A DNA stretch of 64,000 nt, from contig NZ_JAPMUA010000005.1 of the NCBI RefSeq assembly GCF_029603155.1, forward strand, positions 256,337 to 320,336, in the 5' to 3' direction. Shown here in pieces: positions 26,134-34,560 of the stretch (position 1 is its first letter; the number at the start of each line of letters is the position of its first letter). This stretch comes from Galbibacter pacificus (GTDB taxonomy: Bacteria; Bacteroidota; Bacteroidia; Flavobacteriales; Flavobacteriaceae). Below the pieces are notes generated by a model that had not been told where the DNA came from, did no database searches, and was given only the letters and a program-made list of their open reading frames with translations. The translations under genes were made by a program, and so were the position numbers.

Positions 26134-27075
26134 TTAGAAATTTCGCCTTAAACTCCTTAATGAAGCATTCAACTCGAAGCCCAAAAGAAGAATATTCGAA
26201 TTAATCCAAATATAAAGCATTAATATGAGTAACGCTCCAATGGACCCGTAAATTTCATTGTACTGAGAAAAATTTTCAATGTAAATACCAAAAAAATAAG
26301 TAGTTACAATAATTAAAAAGGTGGTAAGCATGGCTCCTGGCGAAAAGAATCTTGTTTGCCGTCCTTCCGAAGTACCAAAATAATACAATAGTGCCGTTGT
26401 TAAAAAAGTAATAATGATAAAAAATAAAAATCGACCTATCTGCACCCCTATGGTGTCTCCAGTTTCTATATCGATTCCATTTGTTTTTGCAGCCAGATCG
26501 CTTAAGTACTGAACTATATATATTTCATAAAAAATAAACCCGATAACGCTTGCCAAAAAAATAAAGGCCATTAGCAAAGCCACGCCAACCGCAACAAAAT
26601 ATTGCTTGACTATATTTCTGGTTATAACAACATGATATGAGGTTTCGAACCCGCCAAATATGGCATTGATTCCATTGGCCATTAAGAAAATGGACAGGAA
26701 AAACACAGACGACAATAGCCCGCCCCTTTGTTTCCCTACGATATCCTCGATAATGGAGTCGAAAAAATTGGCGGTTTGCGGAGGCAGCATACTTTCTATA
26801 AAATGTATAAAATCTCTTTGAAAGCCTTCTATGGGCACATATGGGATAAGGTTAAGTATAAAAAGCAAAAAGGGAAAAAGTGCCATAAAAAAACTAAACG
26901 AAATAGCGCTTGCCCTATAAGTTAACGCCCCCTTGATGATGCCTACAAAGTACATTTCCAGCAAATCGTAAATAGAAAGGCCTTCAAAGCCGGGCAACCT
27001 GATTTTTTTTAACAGCTTTACAAAGTAATTTACAATCGGTATTTTATTTAATTTATCTTCAATTTCTACCGACAT
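26134..27075 (-). CDS. YihY/BrkB-family inner-membrane protein
   Basis: A 313-residue protein with six predicted membrane helices, typical of the YihY (formerly 'ribonuclease BN') family: the ALTYRASAISFSFFMALFPFLLFIL segment in the first helix region, SVFFLSIFLMANGINAIFGGFETSYHV and the final YGSIGALLILMLYIWINSNILLLGFELN. Roles in lipid or envelope transport have been suggested for relatives. The gene begins one base before the nadC stop, so it is cotranscribed with nadC. Confidence 0.9.
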   Translation of the reverse strand: MSVEIEDKLNKIPIVNYFVKLLKKIRLPGFEGLSIYDLLEMYFVGIIKGALTYRASAISFSFFMALFPFLLFILNLIPYVPIEGFQRDFIHFIESMLPPQTANFFDSIIEDIVGKQRGGLLSSVFFLSIFLMANGINAIFGGFETSYHVVITRNIVKQYFVAVGVALLMAFIFLASVIGFIFYEIYIVQYLSDLAAKTNGIDIETGDTIGVQIGRFLFFIIITFLTTALLYYFGTSEGRQTRFFSPGAMLTTFLIIVTTYFFGIYIENFSQYNEIYGSIGALLILMLYIWINSNILLLGFELNASLRSLRRNF

Positions 27076-27076
27076 G

Positions 27077-27934
27077 CTACACTGCTTTTAAACTTAGGTC
27101 CATGTTGTAAACAGAATGCGTTAATGCCCCAGATGAAATGTAGTCTACACCACATTCGGCATACAACCTGATTGTTTTTTCGTTGATGCCGCCGGAAGAT
27201 TCGGTTAAACATTGCTTGTTTATCAAAGCTACGGCCTTTTTGGTGTCTTCGTAGTTAAAATTGTCCAGCAATATTCTATAAACACCGCCAGCGTTTAAAA
27301 TGGTTTTTACTTCTTCCAGGTTTCTGGCCTCTACAATAATTTTTAGGTCTTTGCCCGTATTTTTTAAATATTGTTTTGTTTTGGAAATAGCTTCGGGGAT
27401 ACCTCCGGCAAAATCAATATGGTTGTCTTTCAACATAATCATATCATACAGCGCAAACCTGTGGTTCTCGCCGCCGCCTATTTTAACGGCCCACTTTTCC
27501 AGTGCCCGTATACCGGGGGTGGTTTTTCGTGTGTCCAGTATTTTTGTCAATGTTCCTTCAAGCAGCTTTACATAACTTTGGGTTTTGGTAGCTATGGCAC
27601 TCATTCGCTGCATGGCATTGAGCACCAAACGTTCTGCCTTTAAAATAGACTGCGAGCTTCCTTCAACATAAAAAACGATATCACCGGGTTTTACATAGGC
27701 TCCGTCTTCTATCAATACTTCTACTTTTATTTGGGTATCTATATATGCAAAAACCATTTTTGCAAACGCCACCCCCGCTAAGACTCCCTTGTCTTTTACC
27801 AATAATTTTGCCTTTCCCTTTGCTTCTACCGGTATGCATGCCAGTGAGCTGTGATCTCCATCGCCTACGTCTTCACGGATGGCATTTTTTATAATGAGTT
27901 CAAGCTCATGCTGAAACTGCTCTTTCGATATCAT
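27077..27934 (-). CDS. nadC: nicotinate-nucleotide pyrophosphorylase (carboxylating)
   Basis: Makes nicotinate mononucleotide from quinolinate and PRPP in NAD synthesis. The 285 residues carry ILDTRKTTPGIRALEKWAVKIGGGENHRFALYDMIMLKDNHI, the signature with the PRPP- and quinolinate-binding Arg/Lys residues, then IIVEARNLEEV and the glycine-rich SGGINEKTIRLYAECGVDYIS loop. It is the first gene of a pair with yihY. nadA and nadB are not adjacent. Confidence 0.97.
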   Translation of the reverse strand: MISKEQFQHELELIIKNAIREDVGDGDHSSLACIPVEAKGKAKLLVKDKGVLAGVAFAKMVFAYIDTQIKVEVLIEDGAYVKPGDIVFYVEGSSQSILKAERLVLNAMQRMSAIATKTQSYVKLLEGTLTKILDTRKTTPGIRALEKWAVKIGGGENHRFALYDMIMLKDNHIDFAGGIPEAISKTKQYLKNTGKDLKIIVEARNLEEVKTILNAGGVYRILLDNFNYEDTKKAVALINKQCLTESSGGINEKTIRLYAECGVDYISSGALTHSVYNMDLSLKAV

Positions 27935-28100
27935 ATCGCATTGTTTTGCGCTAATTTATAAAATTAGTTTCTAGATACGAATTTGTATGATTTTATTTTG
28001 CTTTTATATTTATGTGAAGCTAAATAAAGTACGCAAATGCGAAAGTTTTATTAGGATGCATGTTATGACCTATGTGTTTTTATTGTTTATTTTTGTTTTT

Positions 28101-28574
28101 ATGAACATCAAACTTATTGCTGTTGGAAAAACAGACGATCGAAACCTTATTTCCTTAACAGACACGTACATACAGCGTCTTGGGTTTTATGTGAACTTTA
28201 ATTTTGAGATTATTCCAGATATAAAAAATGTAAAAAACCTATCGGAAACACAACAAAAAGAAAAAGAGGGCGAACTTATATTGAAGAAAATAGCGCCTAC
28301 CGATGTTTTAATTCTCCTGGATGAAAACGGCAAGCAATTCTCTTCTGAAGGTTTTGCCGATGAATTACAAAAACACATGAATAGCGGGGTTAAACAACTG
28401 GTTTTTGTTATTGGCGGACCTTATGGTTTTTCAGGTGCTGTTTACAGTAAATCGAGAGGTAAATTATCCCTTTCAAAAATGACATTCTCGCACCAAATGA
28501 TACGTCTTTTTTTTGTAGAGCAACTCTATCGCGGGTTTACTATTTTGAGAAACGAGCCTTATCATCATAGGTAA
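28101..28574 (+). CDS. rlmH: 23S rRNA pseudouridine-1915 N3-methyltransferase RlmH
   Basis: A SPOUT methyltransferase of 157 residues that modifies pseudouridine in helix 69. The ATG at 28101 gives the canonical start MNIKLIAVGKTDD. The frame reads upstream to 27987 through unrelated hydrophobic sequence. SAM-binding features are LILLDENGKQFSSEGFA, FVIGGPYGFS and the trefoil-knot end SLSKMTFSHQMIRLFFVEQLYRGFTILRNEPYHH. It is monocistronic and convergent with the barrel gene. Confidence 0.97.
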   Translation: MNIKLIAVGKTDDRNLISLTDTYIQRLGFYVNFNFEIIPDIKNVKNLSETQQKEKEGELILKKIAPTDVLILLDENGKQFSSEGFADELQKHMNSGVKQLVFVIGGPYGFSGAVYSKSRGKLSLSKMTFSHQMIRLFFVEQLYRGFTILRNEPYHHR

Positions 28575-28575
28575 T

Positions 28576-28602
28576 AACCTGAGTTCGATTATTCTGACTT
28601 TG
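28576..28602. repeat. dispersed repeat, copy 1
   Basis: The 22 bases from GAGTTCGATTATTCTGAC onward (28581-28602) recur exactly at 52147-52168. Including the preceding AACCT, 17 of 18 bases also match an inverted copy at 52174-52191. It fills the space between the rlmH stop and the stop of the barrel gene. Confidence 0.7.
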
Positions 28603-29670
28603 TCAAAACGCTTCTCCTATTCTAAAATATATGCCCCAATCGTCTTTTCCAACTGCGGCATCCAGACCAATATTAAACTTTACTTTTTTAAATGCTTGGT
28701 AACGGTAGCCTACCCCAGCACCGGGGTATAAATCCCAATTATATGCCTCGGCGTCCGAACCATAAATTGTGGCAACTCCCGCAAAACCTACCAAGCCCAT
28801 CTTTTTGGCAAAATTATAGCGGTATTCTCCTTGTATGGCCATAAGTCCGTCGCCACGAAATTCCCCCTGAGAATACCCCCTAATGTCTTTTCCCCCAATG
28901 GTTTGTTGTTGTTGGAAGGCAATGTCGCCCAAGCCAAATTTACCGGAAAAACGTGCCGCAATAAGGTCCCTACCATTTTTCATGGGGATGTATTTGTTGT
29001 ATTCTGCCAGTATTTTTTCGGCAGCAACATCGTTTCCGAACCATTCGGGGAAAGAAATCCACCGTAATTGTACCTTTTCGCCAGACATGGGATAATATAT
29101 GGCATCGCGGGTATCGTAAAGTGTATTTAGTTCTATTCCATTGGTTTCCACCACTGAAGGCGGTTGTACATCGTCTTCGTAAACCGTATTGTAATGGGCA
29201 TATGTATAAGTAACGCCGCCATAAAGGTTCTGCACAATCCTTCGTTGGGCACCAATGCTTACTACGGTTGCTTTTGTACCATAATCGTAAAACCCGGGAA
29301 CAACGTCTTGGTTTTCTAAATAAAACTGCGAGTTATAATCGCCATTGAAAAAGAAAAATTTGGCCCTCCACTTGTCTTCATCAAAGAAAAACCTATTAAA
29401 AAAGGCAATAAAATAAGAGTTATTCGTGGAGTAAACGCCCGAAAGCCCTGACATGGATTTTGGAGAGACTTCATCGTTTTTGTTTAATTTGTACATCATC
29501 ATGGGTATGGCACCAAACATAAACTCCAAATTCCTATTAAAATTTAAAAAGGGCATTACCGTAATATCTATGTTTTTATCTTTTTTTTGAATGCTGTCCG
29601 ACTCTTGCTTTTGTGCAGAAACTATGGAGCAACTACATAAGAAAGAAATTATAAATATATATTTTTGCAT
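28603..29670 (-). CDS. BamA/TamA (D15)-type outer-membrane protein without POTRA domains
   Basis: A 355-residue barrel with a 20-residue signal peptide (MQKYIFIISFLCSCSIVSAQ, from the ATG at 29670; the frame opens earlier at 29739). The C-terminal half has the bacterial surface antigen pattern: NTLYDTRDAIYYPMSGEKVQLRW, QQQTIGGKDIRGYSQGEFRGDG, and a final FRIGEAF ending in Phe. There is no room for POTRA repeats, so it is a stand-alone barrel of the D15/ShlB superfamily of the size seen in flavobacteria. The function is unknown. Confidence 0.85.
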   Translation of the reverse strand: MQKYIFIISFLCSCSIVSAQKQESDSIQKKDKNIDITVMPFLNFNRNLEFMFGAIPMMMYKLNKNDEVSPKSMSGLSGVYSTNNSYFIAFFNRFFFDEDKWRAKFFFFNGDYNSQFYLENQDVVPGFYDYGTKATVVSIGAQRRIVQNLYGGVTYTYAHYNTVYEDDVQPPSVVETNGIELNTLYDTRDAIYYPMSGEKVQLRWISFPEWFGNDVAAEKILAEYNKYIPMKNGRDLIAARFSGKFGLGDIAFQQQQTIGGKDIRGYSQGEFRGDGLMAIQGEYRYNFAKKMGLVGFAGVATIYGSDAEAYNWDLYPGAGVGYRYQAFKKVKFNIGLDAAVGKDDWGIYFRIGEAF

Positions 29671-29759
29671 GGTCCTGTTTTTGCTTAATAGGAATGGAAT
29701 GTTTAATAAAGATACGACCAAAAAACAAGAAATTAACAAAAATTCTTACAAGCCGAGTA

Positions 29760-30329
29760 ATGAAATTAGTATTTGCCACACACAACCTCAATAAGTTAGC
29801 AGAAGTCAAAAAAATAATACCAAACCATATTGAGCTTTTAAGCCTTGAAGATATTGGGTGTACCGAAGCTATTGAGGAATACGGAAAAACAATAGAAGAA
29901 AACGCCATGATCAAGGCCGCTTATGTATACAATACGTACAATGTAAACTGTTTTGCAGACGACACCGGCCTTGAAGTCGAGGCACTTGAAAATGCCCCAG
30001 GCGTATATTCGGCAAGGTATGCGGGGCCACAAAAAGATACCAACGCCAATATGGACAAAGTTTTAGAAGAGTTAAAACCACATGAGAACAGGTCGGCACG
30101 CTTTAAAACCATTATCGCTTTATATACCCATGAAGGAAAAAACTTGTTTGAAGGTATTGTTGATGGTATTATAACCAATGACAAACGCGGAGACAAAGGC
30201 TTTGGTTACGATCCCATTTTTCAGCCGGACGGCTACTCTAAAACGTTTGCCGAATTAACTTCAAAAGAAAAAAACAATATAAGCCACCGCGGAAAAGCCA
30301 TGAAAAAACTTACAGATTATTTAAAATAA
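29760..30329 (+). CDS. rdgB: non-canonical purine NTP pyrophosphatase (RdgB/HAM1)
   Basis: Hydrolyses dITP, ITP and XTP to the monophosphate to keep them out of nucleic acids. The ATG at 29760 gives the canonical MKLVFATHNLNKLAEVKKI, 189 residues. Family motifs: TIEENAMIKAAY, FADDTGLEVEALENAPGVYSARYAG, GDKGFGYDPIFQPDGY and KNNISHRGKAMKKL. It is followed after 24 bp by a secreted protein and then a GNAT gene on the same strand. Confidence 0.97.
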   Translation: MKLVFATHNLNKLAEVKKIIPNHIELLSLEDIGCTEAIEEYGKTIEENAMIKAAYVYNTYNVNCFADDTGLEVEALENAPGVYSARYAGPQKDTNANMDKVLEELKPHENRSARFKTIIALYTHEGKNLFEGIVDGIITNDKRGDKGFGYDPIFQPDGYSKTFAELTSKEKNNISHRGKAMKKLTDYLK

Positions 30330-30353
30330 ACCTATTAAAACAACACCAACCAT

Positions 30354-30881
30354 ATGCAAAAATATTTTAGCTTTTTATGCGCATTGCCTTTTCTGATACT
30401 TTCCCTGCAAACGGTACATGCACAAGAAAAAATAACCCCTACAGACCACATAGAGATTGTGGGCCTAGTGGAAAACAATCTTGACATACAGATTGCCGAC
30501 CTTGAAAAATATAATAGCCAAACGCTCCCAGACCTGGTTATTACCAGCCATAAGGGCGATTATAGAAAGGAACTAACACAATTAAAAGGGATCTTGTTAA
30601 TTGATCTTTTAAAAGAGGTAGTTATTAAAGCAGATAGCCCAAAAATTTTAAGTGAATATTATTTGATTTTTGAAGCTTCAGATGGATATAAGGTAGTATA
30701 TTCATGGAACGAACTGTTTAACTCGCCCACGGGGTCGCATGTTTTTTTGATTACCCATAAAAGCGGAACCGGCATAACCAAAATGGAAGACCGTTTACTT
30801 GTAGTTAATACCAACGATATACAAACTGGACGGCGACATATAAAAAGCTTGAGCAAAATTACCGTAAAACGCGTAGATTGA
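30354..30881 (+). CDS. secreted single-domain molybdopterin-oxidoreductase-fold protein
   Basis: A 175-residue protein with a signal peptide (about 23 residues, ending VHAQ). The mature part resembles the sulfite-oxidase-type molybdopterin-binding fold in reduced form: LKGILLIDLLKEVVIKAD, YYLIFEASDGYKVVYSWNELFN, HVFLITHKSGTG and a final NDIQTGRRHIKSLSKITVKRVD. It contains no Cys after the signal peptide, so the usual cysteine ligand to molybdenum is missing and catalysis is doubtful. It may be a binding or scaffold domain. It sits between rdgB and a GNAT gene. Confidence 0.8.
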   Translation: MQKYFSFLCALPFLILSLQTVHAQEKITPTDHIEIVGLVENNLDIQIADLEKYNSQTLPDLVITSHKGDYRKELTQLKGILLIDLLKEVVIKADSPKILSEYYLIFEASDGYKVVYSWNELFNSPTGSHVFLITHKSGTGITKMEDRLLVVNTNDIQTGRRHIKSLSKITVKRVD

Positions 30882-30886
30882 TTTTT

Positions 30887-31384
30887 ATGAAACTCTATTA
30901 TAAAAACATTGAAGAAAAAGACCTTGAACTGGTAAAGGAAATATACGATTGGTACATTGCAAATTCTACCGCAACTTTCCATACCGATCCCATAACCATA
31001 CAAGAACTTAAGGAACTTTTGTATTTTAATCATTCTTTGTATGATTCTTTTTTAATTTATGCTGATGATGAACTTGCCGGTTATTGCTTTACCACACATT
31101 TTAAAAAGCGACAGGCATACAACGGCACCGCAGAAGTTACCATATATTTAAAAGATGGTTTTGGCGGAAAGGGCATCGGGAAAAACACCTTGTCTTTCTT
31201 GGAAGAAAAAGCAAAAGGCAAAGGCATTAAAAATTTATTGGGCATAATTACCGGAGACAATACCGGAAGCATAGCCTTGTTTGAAAGGATGGGCTATTTT
31301 AAATGTGCCCATTTTAAAAATGTGGGCGTTAAGTTTGGCAAAGTGCTGGACGTTGTCGGTTATCAGAAAGAAATACAAGAATGA
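30887..31384 (+). CDS. GNAT-family N-acetyltransferase (Pat/MnaT-like)
   Basis: A 165-residue acetyltransferase resembling the phosphinothricin or L-amino-acid N-acetyltransferase group. It begins LYYKNIEEKDLELVKEIYDWYIANSTATFHTDPI. The acetyl-CoA pyrophosphate loop is seen as LKDGFGGKGIGKNTLSFLEEKAK, followed by LLGIITGDNTGSIALFERMGYFKCAHFKNVG. The ATG at 30887 is used; a TTG at 30878 overlaps the preceding stop. The acceptor is unknown. Confidence 0.9.
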   Translation: MKLYYKNIEEKDLELVKEIYDWYIANSTATFHTDPITIQELKELLYFNHSLYDSFLIYADDELAGYCFTTHFKKRQAYNGTAEVTIYLKDGFGGKGIGKNTLSFLEEKAKGKGIKNLLGIITGDNTGSIALFERMGYFKCAHFKNVGVKFGKVLDVVGYQKEIQE

Positions 31385-31507
31385 CCAAAATTATAAAACG
31401 GACGCCTATAATCTAAATTTGAAGCATTTCAAAGAATTTATAAGAATGCTGTTGATTGAAATCTGATATTTATAGTTATCTATTAACAATTAACAGCCAA
31501 TAATAAA

Positions 31508-31539
31508 AAAAGCGGACTCGTTTTCACGAGCCCGCTTTT
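31508..31539. terminator. bidirectional terminator between GNAT and Gfo/Idh genes
   Basis: The arms AAAAGCGG...CCGCTTTT and the inner CTCG/CGAG form a strong hairpin with loop TTTTCA, and A/T runs lie on both sides. It sits between two convergent genes, so it serves both. Confidence 0.85.
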
Positions 31540-31593
31540 ATCAACAATATGAAACAATTTTTGCCTTTATACAAAGGCCAATCTAACTAATTA

Positions 31594-33057
31594 TTACATT
31601 TCCCAACCTTTGCGGTATTCCCTTGTAACAAATTGGTTGGCATCTTCAAGGTTGGTAATCTTCATGTTTTCTCCGTCCCACAATAGTTTTTTTCTACCGT
31701 AAAACTCCTCGTTCCTGCCACTTTTTCTTTTCAGCATATAACTACGTATGGCCAAGTTCCCCATAAGTACGGTTTCTGTCATTGGTCCGGCATAATCAAA
31801 CGAAGATGTCAAGCCTTTATGCTCTTTGCTTCCAAAACCAGCCTTACATGCATCTACCCATTTGCGTTGGTGACCGTATTCTGGCTCTGGCATATCCTCT
31901 ACTTCGGGTCCAAATTCCGTAGTACCGTCGTTTAAGTATAATTTTGGCATCAATGGCGAACTATCGTTTATGTTTGTAGAAATAATACCCTTTTCACCAT
32001 GGATAAGAACCCCGTTTGCACTTCCGGAACCTCCAATATCGCTATCGGCCGGAATAATATCTGGATGCGACGGGCGGATACCGCCATCGCTCCATGTCAT
32101 AACAATAGGAGCTTTTGATTTCTCGGTTGCATCAAAATTCAAGGTAATAAACGAAGACGGCGGACAACCCTTTGGATGGTAGTCCGGAGTCCACATTTGC
32201 GAATATACAGAACTTACGCTGCATTCGGCAGCCGTTGGGTACATAAGGCCTAGGGTCCTAAACGGAATATCGATAAGGTGACAGCCTACATCTCCTAATG
32301 CCCCTGTGCCATATTCCCACCAACCTCTCCAGTTGAACGGGTGTATGTTTGGAATATATGGAGTTTCTTTTGATGGTCCTAACCAAAGATCCCAATGAAG
32401 CGCTTCGGGTTTTTTGCTTGGATCTGGTTTTGGCATGGCACCACCTTGAGGCCAAACGGGACGGTTGGTCCATACTTCTACCTTGGTAATGTTCCCTAGT
32501 TTGCCAGAATCTACCCATTTTTGAACCATGCCCAATAATGGGTTTGACCCACCTTGGTTCCCCATTTGGGTTACTACTTTTTGATCTCTTGCCATTTGCG
32601 TAAGCATACGGGCTTCCCTAATATTGTGCGTCATGGGTTTTTGCACATATACGTGCTTATTCCTTTCCATTGCATATTTTGCTGCTGGCCCATGTACGTG
32701 GTCTGGCGTAGAAATGGTCAGTGCATCGATATCTTTTTCTTTATCGAGCATCTCCCTAAAGTCTGCATACAATTTTGCTTTCGGAAACTTTTTAACGGTT
32801 TTGGCAGCCGACCCCGAAAAGTCAACATCGCATAAAGCTACTACACGTTCGCGACCGTTTACAGAAGCATTCACGATGTCGCTGTGCCCTTTTCCTCCTG
32901 CACCAATTGCTGCTAGGTTTAATTGATCGCTAGGCGCAATAAAGCCTACGCCACCTAAAACATGCCGGGGAACAATCATGAATGATGAGGCCATGGCCCC
33001 AGTTTTAATGAAGTTTCTCCGAGATGCTATTTTAGAGGTGTTCTTTTTCTCGCTCAT
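31594..33057 (-). CDS. Gfo/Idh/MocA-family oxidoreductase, Tat-exported
   Basis: A 487-residue NAD(P)-dependent dehydrogenase-like protein. A twin-arginine signal (ASRRNFIKTGAMASSFMIV, about 11-29) precedes the Rossmann domain (LAAIGAGGKG, about 49-58). TPDHVHGPAAKYAMERNKHVYVQKPMTHN holds the catalytic-type Lys, and the C-terminal half begins VEVWTNRPVWPQGG. Exported members act on sugars or glycan derivatives. A LacI-like operator lies 45 bp upstream, the same as for the sulfatase, so carbohydrate control is likely. Confidence 0.92.
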   Translation of the reverse strand: MSEKKNTSKIASRRNFIKTGAMASSFMIVPRHVLGGVGFIAPSDQLNLAAIGAGGKGHSDIVNASVNGRERVVALCDVDFSGSAAKTVKKFPKAKLYADFREMLDKEKDIDALTISTPDHVHGPAAKYAMERNKHVYVQKPMTHNIREARMLTQMARDQKVVTQMGNQGGSNPLLGMVQKWVDSGKLGNITKVEVWTNRPVWPQGGAMPKPDPSKKPEALHWDLWLGPSKETPYIPNIHPFNWRGWWEYGTGALGDVGCHLIDIPFRTLGLMYPTAAECSVSSVYSQMWTPDYHPKGCPPSSFITLNFDATEKSKAPIVMTWSDGGIRPSHPDIIPADSDIGGSGSANGVLIHGEKGIISTNINDSSPLMPKLYLNDGTTEFGPEVEDMPEPEYGHQRKWVDACKAGFGSKEHKGLTSSFDYAGPMTETVLMGNLAIRSYMLKRKSGRNEEFYGRKKLLWDGENMKITNLEDANQFVTREYRKGWEM

Positions 33058-33102
33058 AATTTTAAAACTAGGTTTAAGTTAATTACGTTATTATTTACAA
33101 TC

Positions 33103-33116
33103 CTAAAACGTTTTAG
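33103..33116. promoter_or_regulatory. LacI-like operator upstream of the Gfo/Idh gene
   Basis: CTAAAACGTTTTAG is a perfect 14-bp palindrome with a central CG, 45 bp upstream of the start. Its first 13 bases equal the site at 18946-18958 before the sulfatase gene. The rest of this 262-bp gap is AT-rich, and I see nothing else in it. Confidence 0.55.
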
Positions 33117-33319
33117 CATACTGCTATAAAATAAAGGCTTTCAAGCCATTTTTTTTGTTTTAGGTTTTAAAGATATAAAAATATAGGCTCGCTTTTAATA
33201 TTTTAACAATAAAGTTAGTTTTTACTTTTATTCATTGGTTTGCATTAAAAGTCCGTGCAGCAGTCCTATTTTAAATGGAATGCCACACAAAAGCGAGCAT
33301 CTTTTTATGGTTCGGTAAA

Positions 33320-34468
33320 TTAACTGTTGGCAAACTCCTTTAAGCAGTTTACTACATAATCCAATTCTTCTTTTGTATTGTATTTTGAAAATGAAAAGCG
33401 AACCGAAGGCTTCTGTAGGTCTTCTTCACTTAAAATTTCGGTGAGTACGTGAGAACCGGTACTGCTTCCGCTTTGGCAGGCACTTCCTTTAGAGCAGGCA
33501 ATACCCTTAATATCCAATTGAAACAATAGCAGCGCTCCTTTTTCAGCAGAAAAAGGCAAACAAACATTTACAAGGGTATAGGTGCTTTTATCGTTGGAAG
33601 CGCAATTCCCGTTAAATTTCACTCCGGGCAGGGCACTTTCTAACGACTCCATAAAATAGTTTTTCAAGCCTGTTACATATGCACGTTCTTCATCAAGATT
33701 TTCATAAGCCAAGACAAATGCTTCTTCAAGGCCAACAATGTTATGGAAAGGCTCGGTACCGGCCCTAAAGCCCCTTTCCTGCTCTCCTCCGTGTATTAAT
33801 TGTTTTAAAGGGATGTTTTTTCTTATGTATGCAAAACCAATACCTTTTGGACCGTGAAATTTATGCGCGGCCGCGGTAAGAAAATCGACCTTTGTTTTTT
33901 GAAGGTCCCATTCCCAATGGCCAATAGACTGGACCGTATCTGAATGAAACAATGCATTATATTCTTTACAAACATCGGCAAACGCATCGATATCAATCAT
34001 ATTACCGATTTCATTGTTTACGTGCATCAGGCTCACCAATGTTTTAGCCTCGCTGTTTTTAAGGAGTTCTTCCAGGCTTTCCAAACTTGGCGTTCCGCAA
34101 TTGTTCAAATCAACATACGAAACCTTCACCCCATACTCTTGTTCCAATTGCTCAACGGTATGCAGCACGGCATGATGCTCTATCTTTGAAGTTATAAGGT
34201 GCTTCACGCCCAAATCCCTAACAGCGCACCTCAGTATCATGTTATCGGCTTCTGTTCCACCAGAGGTGAAAATAATCTCAGACGGACTGGCATTAAGCTG
34301 CTTGGCAATAGTCTTCCGGGCCTTCTCGATTTGCGTTTTGGCCGATCGTCCAAAACTGTGGGTAGATGAGGGGTTCCCGTAACAATTTGCCAAAGCTTCC
34401 TGCATTTTGGCTATCACTTCTTCTCTTACCTGCGTAGTAGCAGCACTGTCTAAATAAACTTTTTGCAT
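33320..34468 (-). CDS. cysteine desulfurase (NifS/IscS family)
   Basis: A pyridoxal-phosphate enzyme of about 382 residues that removes sulfur from cysteine for Fe-S clusters or tRNA thiolation. The start MQKVYLDSAATTQVREEVIAKMQEALANCYGNPSSTHSFGR is canonical, using the ATG at 34468 (an ATG at 34504 is further out). The PLP lysine lies in LTAAAHKFHGPKGIGFAY and the active Cys in IACSKGSACQSGSS. No iscU, iscA or suf genes are adjacent. The -7 element ends 5 bp before the ATG. Confidence 0.95.
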   Translation of the reverse strand: MQKVYLDSAATTQVREEVIAKMQEALANCYGNPSSTHSFGRSAKTQIEKARKTIAKQLNASPSEIIFTSGGTEADNMILRCAVRDLGVKHLITSKIEHHAVLHTVEQLEQEYGVKVSYVDLNNCGTPSLESLEELLKNSEAKTLVSLMHVNNEIGNMIDIDAFADVCKEYNALFHSDTVQSIGHWEWDLQKTKVDFLTAAAHKFHGPKGIGFAYIRKNIPLKQLIHGGEQERGFRAGTEPFHNIVGLEEAFVLAYENLDEERAYVTGLKNYFMESLESALPGVKFNGNCASNDKSTYTLVNVCLPFSAEKGALLLFQLDIKGIACSKGSACQSGSSTGSHVLTEILSEEDLQKPSVRFSFSKYNTKEELDYVVNCLKEFANS

Positions 34469-34473
34469 GGGCA

Positions 34474-34504
34474 CAAAAGTACTTTTATTTAAAATTATTC
34501 GCAA
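34474..34504 (-). promoter_or_regulatory. promoter of the cysteine desulfurase gene, likely leaderless
   Basis: Minus-strand TTG (34502-34504), 20 bp, then TACTTTTG (34474-34481). Only TGCCC separates the -7 element from the ATG at 34468, so transcription would begin at or next to the start codon. Confidence 0.6.
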
Positions 34505-34560
34505 TAAATTTCGTTATAACTTAGTATGTTTTACATTTGCCTATCATTAATTTTTTTGAA

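Noticed and set aside
17184..33057. A polysaccharide utilisation locus suggested by sulfatase and Gfo/Idh genes
   Set aside because: No SusC/SusD pair, glycoside hydrolase or hybrid sensor lies between or near them; the region between is housekeeping genes.
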